Assembly: GCA_016794625.1 (NCBI GenBank)
Contig: JAEUGY010000104.1
Location: 16,996 to 80,995 of the forward strand
Length of the DNA: 64,000 nucleotides
Reading direction: 5' to 3'
Source: Opitutaceae bacterium
Lineage (GTDB): Bacteria > Verrucomicrobiota > Verrucomicrobiia > Opitutales > Opitutaceae
Shown: one piece after another, positions 61,380 through 64,000 of the stretch
Numbering within the stretch: position 1 is the first letter of the stretch
How the letters are laid out: each line of letters begins with the position of its first letter
Program-made: the position numbers and the translations under genes
Notes under the pieces: model-generated
Database searches by the model: none
Told to the model about the DNA's origin: nothing
What the model saw: only the letters and a program-made list of their open reading frames with translations

Positions 61380-62990
61380 TTGACGCTGGACCCGCCCGGG
61401 TCCCACCCTCCGCCCCCCCGATTGAACGCTCCGACTCCCACCTGGCTCCGCTCGCGGTCTTCTGGAGTGCTGGCTCCCGTGTCCACGCTGCCCGGGCCCC
61501 ACGGGATCGGCACGATGGGTTCCGGCGCCCGCGCGCTGGTGGACTTTCTGGCGGCGGCCGGGTTTGGTCACTGGCAGATCTGCCCGCTGGGTCCGACCGG
61601 GTTTGGCGATTCGCCGTACCAGGCCTTTTCGAGTTTCGCGGGCAACCCGTATCTGATCGACCTGGAGGATCTGCAGGCGCATGGGCTGCTCAGCCACGCC
61701 GACCTCGCGCCGCTGCGGGCATTGCCCGGTCGGTACGTCGATTATGGCAAACTCCACCGCCGCTTCTGGACCCTCCTCGCCCGGGCGGAAGAACGGTTCC
61801 TGCAGCGCGGAACCTCGGGTCCCTGGGGCGGCACCGACGCTCTCGCGGCCTTCGTCGGAGCCGAACAAGCATGGTTGCCCTCCTACGCGGCCTTCATGGC
61901 GCTGAAGGACTACTTCGGCGGGCACCCCTGGCGACTCTGGCCCGCAACGTGGCGGCCGTGGCGGCCGGAAATCGAGTCCTACCTGCCACCCGCCGCCGCC
62001 CGCGAAGCGGCGCGTCACCATTTCTACCAGTTCCTCTTTTTCCGGCAGTGGGCGGCCCTGCGTTCGTATGCCCGCGATCGCGGGGTGGTGCTGATCGGGG
62101 ATGTGCCCATCTTTGTCGCGCTCGACAGTGCGGACACCTGGCGCTGGCGGTCGGTCTTCCGGCTCGACGCGGACGGACGGCCCCCGGTGGTAGCCGGCGT
62201 ACCACCCGACTACTTTTCGGCCCGGGGACAGCTCTGGGGAAACCCGCTCTACGACTGGGCCCACCTCAGTCGCACCGGCTACGCCTGGTGGGTGGCCCGG
62301 CTCCGGAAGGTGTTCGAGTTGTGTGACATCGTGCGGATCGATCACTTCCGTGGACTCGATACGTTCTGGGAGATTCCACTCGAAGCCACCGACGCCACCA
62401 CCGGGCGTTGGCGACCGGGTCCCGGGCTGCCCTTCCTCACCGCTTTGCAGGCTGCTTTGCCGAACGCCCGGTTGATTGCCGAGGACCTGGGTTATGTCAC
62501 CGCCGAGGTCGCCGCCCTCCGCCGGGCGGCGGGTTTGCCCGGAATGAAGGTCCTGCAGTTCGGCTACGGGCACGACGACAACCACGTCAACCTGCCGCAC
62601 TTTTTTCCCCGGGAAAGTGTGGTCTACACGGGCACGCACGACAACGACACCACCCGCGGATGGCTCGGTTCGCTCTCAAAACCGGACTACCGGCAAGTCG
62701 CCTCTTACTTTGGACTCCACGGCGCAAAGTCCGCCTGGCCCTTGATCCAGACAGCCTTCGCCTGCGTTTCACGCCTCGCGGTCGTGCCCATCCAAGACCT
62801 GCTCGACCTGCCTTCCCGCGCCCGCCTGAACCGTCCCGGCACAACCGAAGGAAATTGGCAATGGCGCTTTTCCATCAACGATTTAGGAAAGCTGAAACGC
62901 AGCCGTCTGAAGACGCTGCAGCAGTGGCATCGCCAGTACGATCGCAGCGGGGATGACCGCCAGCGCGAGTACAGCGCGCCGCCGACGTAG
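61380..62990 (+). CDS. malQ: 4-alpha-glucanotransferase (amylomaltase)
   Basis: This 536-residue GH77 protein begins at a TTG; no ATG lies in the N-terminal region. Asp321 in RIDHFRG is the nucleophile, Glu368 in IAEDLG the acid/base, and Asp421 in THDNDT the stabiliser. RSSGVLAPVSTLPGPHGIG (about 26-44) is the usual family entrance. It disproportionates maltodextrins, releasing glucose. It is divergent from the amylase gene and is followed by an inverted-repeat element. No signal peptide: the reaction is cytoplasmic, on imported oligosaccharides. Confidence 0.94.
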   Translation: MTLDPPGSHPPPPRLNAPTPTWLRSRSSGVLAPVSTLPGPHGIGTMGSGARALVDFLAAAGFGHWQICPLGPTGFGDSPYQAFSSFAGNPYLIDLEDLQAHGLLSHADLAPLRALPGRYVDYGKLHRRFWTLLARAEERFLQRGTSGPWGGTDALAAFVGAEQAWLPSYAAFMALKDYFGGHPWRLWPATWRPWRPEIESYLPPAAAREAARHHFYQFLFFRQWAALRSYARDRGVVLIGDVPIFVALDSADTWRWRSVFRLDADGRPPVVAGVPPDYFSARGQLWGNPLYDWAHLSRTGYAWWVARLRKVFELCDIVRIDHFRGLDTFWEIPLEATDATTGRWRPGPGLPFLTALQAALPNARLIAEDLGYVTAEVAALRRAAGLPGMKVLQFGYGHDDNHVNLPHFFPRESVVYTGTHDNDTTRGWLGSLSKPDYRQVASYFGLHGAKSAWPLIQTAFACVSRLAVVPIQDLLDLPSRARLNRPGTTEGNWQWRFSINDLGKLKRSRLKTLQQWHRQYDRSGDDRQREYSAPPT

Positions 62991-63016
62991 AGGTGGAAAA
63001 CACGGGGCTGCCTCGG

Positions 63017-63156
63017 TGGAGGGCGCAGCTCCGTCGGCGCTGCGGGGACGCGCATCGGGTTCCCACGCCGGCTCTTTTGTCGTCGAGGCGAAAAGACACG
63101 TTGGACAACGAAGGGATCGCGACGCGCAGCCGGCGTCGACGGAGCGACGCCCTCCA
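63017..63156. repeat. 140-bp imperfect inverted-repeat element
   Basis: The left end starts TGGAGGGCGCAGCTCCGTCG and the right end, read in reverse complement, starts TGGAGGGCGTCGCTCCGTCG. The inside contains a second inverted pair (CTTTTGTCG...GGCGAAAAG). No transposase is encoded in it. It starts 27 bases after the malQ stop and looks like a MITE- or REP-type element. Confidence 0.75.
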
Positions 63157-63182
63157 GTAGAGTGCACCCTGCGGGTGGCCGC

Positions 63183-63206
63183 TGTAGGCGGCCTCGCTGA
63201 GGCCGC
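63183..63206 (+). repeat. dispersed repeat unit, copy 2, with hairpin
   Basis: TGTAGGCGGCCTCGC is identical to the copy at 24114-24128 (opposite orientation) and here runs on into an 8-bp perfect hairpin, GCGGCCTC/GAGGCCGC (63188-63206). Confidence 0.65.
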
Positions 63207-63330
63207 ATTTGAAGCCGATTAAATAACATTTATTTGCATTTAATGCTTGCCTGCGGGCTGTTTTATCGCATTTTAATGTCAAAAGCCCTCTGCGAATCTC
63301 CTTTCTCCGTCCGTCCCTGCCCTCCCGCCC

Positions 63331-63600
63331 ATGTACAAAGTCCCTGGCTGCGAGAATCCGAAGCACCCGATGCACTTCACGTTGGAAGCGGCGGTCATCT
63401 GGACCTCCGTTCCCCAGCCGGTGCGCGAAGAGATCACACTCAAGACGTGGTGTCGTCACTGTGAGCTGCCCGCACCTCTGTGTGAATACGGGGGGTCGAT
63501 GAAAGGGCGCGTGCTCGTTCTCAAGGGAAAGTGCGGCTTTTGCATTCGCCGGATCAACCAGATGATCGACACCTACCTCCTGCCAATGCCGCAAAACTGA
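63331..63600 (+). CDS. small cysteine-rich protein of unknown function
   Basis: This 89-residue protein begins MYKVPGCENPKHPM. Two CxxC pairs, in WCRHC (about 41-45) and KCGFC (about 70-74), and a further Cys at 52 suggest a zinc ribbon or treble-clef-like metal site. The sequence between them is beta-rich (GRVLVLKG). I do not recognise the family. It is preceded by an AT-rich stretch (63205-63300) that could carry its promoter and is surrounded on both sides by repeats. Confidence 0.65.
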   Translation: MYKVPGCENPKHPMHFTLEAAVIWTSVPQPVREEITLKTWCRHCELPAPLCEYGGSMKGRVLVLKGKCGFCIRRINQMIDTYLLPMPQN

Positions 63601-63680
63601 GGGGCCAGCGGCCCATCCGCGTTCACTTAAGATCCTGCGAATGAAGGGCTCTCGCTCCGGGGGATCGTTCCTCCCCTCAT

Positions 63681-63710
63681 GGTAGGGCCGGCCCTCGCGG
63701 CCGTGCCTGG
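63681..63710 (+). repeat. related GC-rich repeat (GTAGGGCCGGCCCTCGCGGCC)
   Basis: Shares the GTAGG...CCTCGC...GGCCG pattern with the elements at 24114 and 63183 but is not identical. Confidence 0.45.
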
Positions 63711-63740
63711 CGTTGAACACCGAATGCTCACGCTCCATCC

Positions 63741-63872
63741 TAGGCGTGCCCGCAAGGGGCAGCCCTTCGACAGGCTCAGGGCTTAGGGGGCAGCCCTTCT
63801 ACAAGCTCAGGGCTTGGGTGTCAGCCCTTCGAAAGGCTCAGGGCTTAGGCGTGCCCGCGAGGGGCAGCCCTT
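63741..63872 (+). repeat. 31-bp tandem repeat array, three units, with flanking direct repeat
   Basis: Units start at 63760, 63791 and 63822 (CAGCCCTTCGACAGGCTCAG and variants), each with a six-base stem AGCCCT/AGGGCT. A 27-bp flank TAGGCGTGCCCGC(A/G)AGGGG... occurs at both ends, at 63741 and 63846. No spacers separate the units. Confidence 0.85.
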
Positions 63873-63955
63873 GTTTCTTAAAATCTGCTATGGTCTAGCC
63901 CGTTCAGTCTGGGCTCGCCCTGCAAGTTGGTTCGACGGGGCGGGTGCGGGCGGAT

Positions 63956-63987
63956 GATCCGGGAGGGCCTGCAGGCCCTCCCGGATC
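63956..63987. repeat. perfect 32-bp palindrome
   Basis: GATCCGGGAGGGCCTG followed by its exact reverse complement CAGGCCCTCCCGGATC. It could fold into a 14-bp stem with a four-base loop; at the right edge of the window its gene context is unknown. Confidence 0.9.
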
Positions 63988-64000
63988 GGCCGCTCCTGAG

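Noticed and set aside
57791..62326. A 1511-codon open frame on the plus strand antisense to the amylase gene
   Set aside because: It has no family features, is rich in Arg, Gly and His as expected for the complement of a GC-rich gene, and the minus strand encodes an intact GH13 enzyme.
63760..63852. The 31-bp array as a CRISPR
   Set aside because: The units are contiguous without spacers, only three are present and no cas gene is in the window.
1..64000. tRNA genes, phage genes or an integrated element
   Set aside because: No cloverleaf with CCA-type end, integrase, capsid or plasmid gene was seen.

Overview
The window is a 64 kb piece of a high-GC bacterial chromosome. It carries no tRNA, rRNA, phage module or intact transposase that I can see. 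The gene content suggests a heterotrophic, polysaccharide-degrading bacterium, most likely a verrucomicrobial member of the Opitutaceae type. This is an inference from four things: an ECF sigma/FecR/STN-TonB receptor cassette, a pyrophosphate-type phosphofructokinase, many small intergenic palindromic repeats, and several secreted proteins of unknown family.

Layout. 1-11.4 kb: a polysaccharide-utilisation-like locus, with the end of a DUF2264 protein, a secreted heparinase-II/III-like lyase, an ECF sigma factor, a FecR anti-sigma, a TonB-dependent receptor with STN domain, and two tandem paralogous secreted proteins of unknown family. 11.5-18.2 kb: S9 peptidase, MnmM-type tRNA methyltransferase, fasciclin protein, and an AbgT transporter overlapping a sulfatase-fold protein that has lost its catalytic residues. 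18.2-26.8 kb: PPi-type phosphofructokinase, adenylosuccinate lyase, a SWIM-SNF2 helicase, TonB, a D-2-hydroxyacid dehydrogenase and adenine phosphoribosyltransferase. 26.9-35 kb: a DUF2339/DUF3999 envelope pair, a SYLF protein, a CinA-like protein, a small secreted protein and exonuclease III. 35-41 kb: a multi-PAS PP2C phosphatase, GNAT, a DUF2959 lipoprotein, an NDH-2-like flavoprotein with a cNMP-like tail, and a DUF2721 protein. 41-45 kb: an ABC exporter-type permease and ATPase downstream of a protein with three copies of an unnamed 83-residue module. 45-51.4 kb: two esterases, RsuA, a second TonB receptor and an orphan helical protein. 51.6-63 kb: an alpha-glucan block with ROK kinase, MuiA-like protein, rhomboid, AraC regulator, MFS sugar transporter, a secreted alpha-amylase/esterase fusion and MalQ. 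63-64 kb: a repeat-rich island around one small CxxC protein.

How the genes fit together. The sigma/FecR/receptor set is the usual surface-signalling arrangement: the receptor's STN domain would report substrate to FecR, which would release the sigma factor. The flanking lyase-like and unknown secreted proteins are candidate degraders of that substrate. At the right end the amylase, MFS carrier, MalQ and ROK kinase could take starch-derived oligosaccharides to glucose-6-phosphate, which would feed the PPi-type phosphofructokinase. A 13-bp inverted pair lies between the divergent amylase and malQ genes and is the best candidate operator in the window. The main novelty candidates are the triple-module protein next to the ABC genes, the inactive sulfatase fused by overlap to the AbgT gene, the tandem unknown secreted family, and the amylase/esterase fusion.
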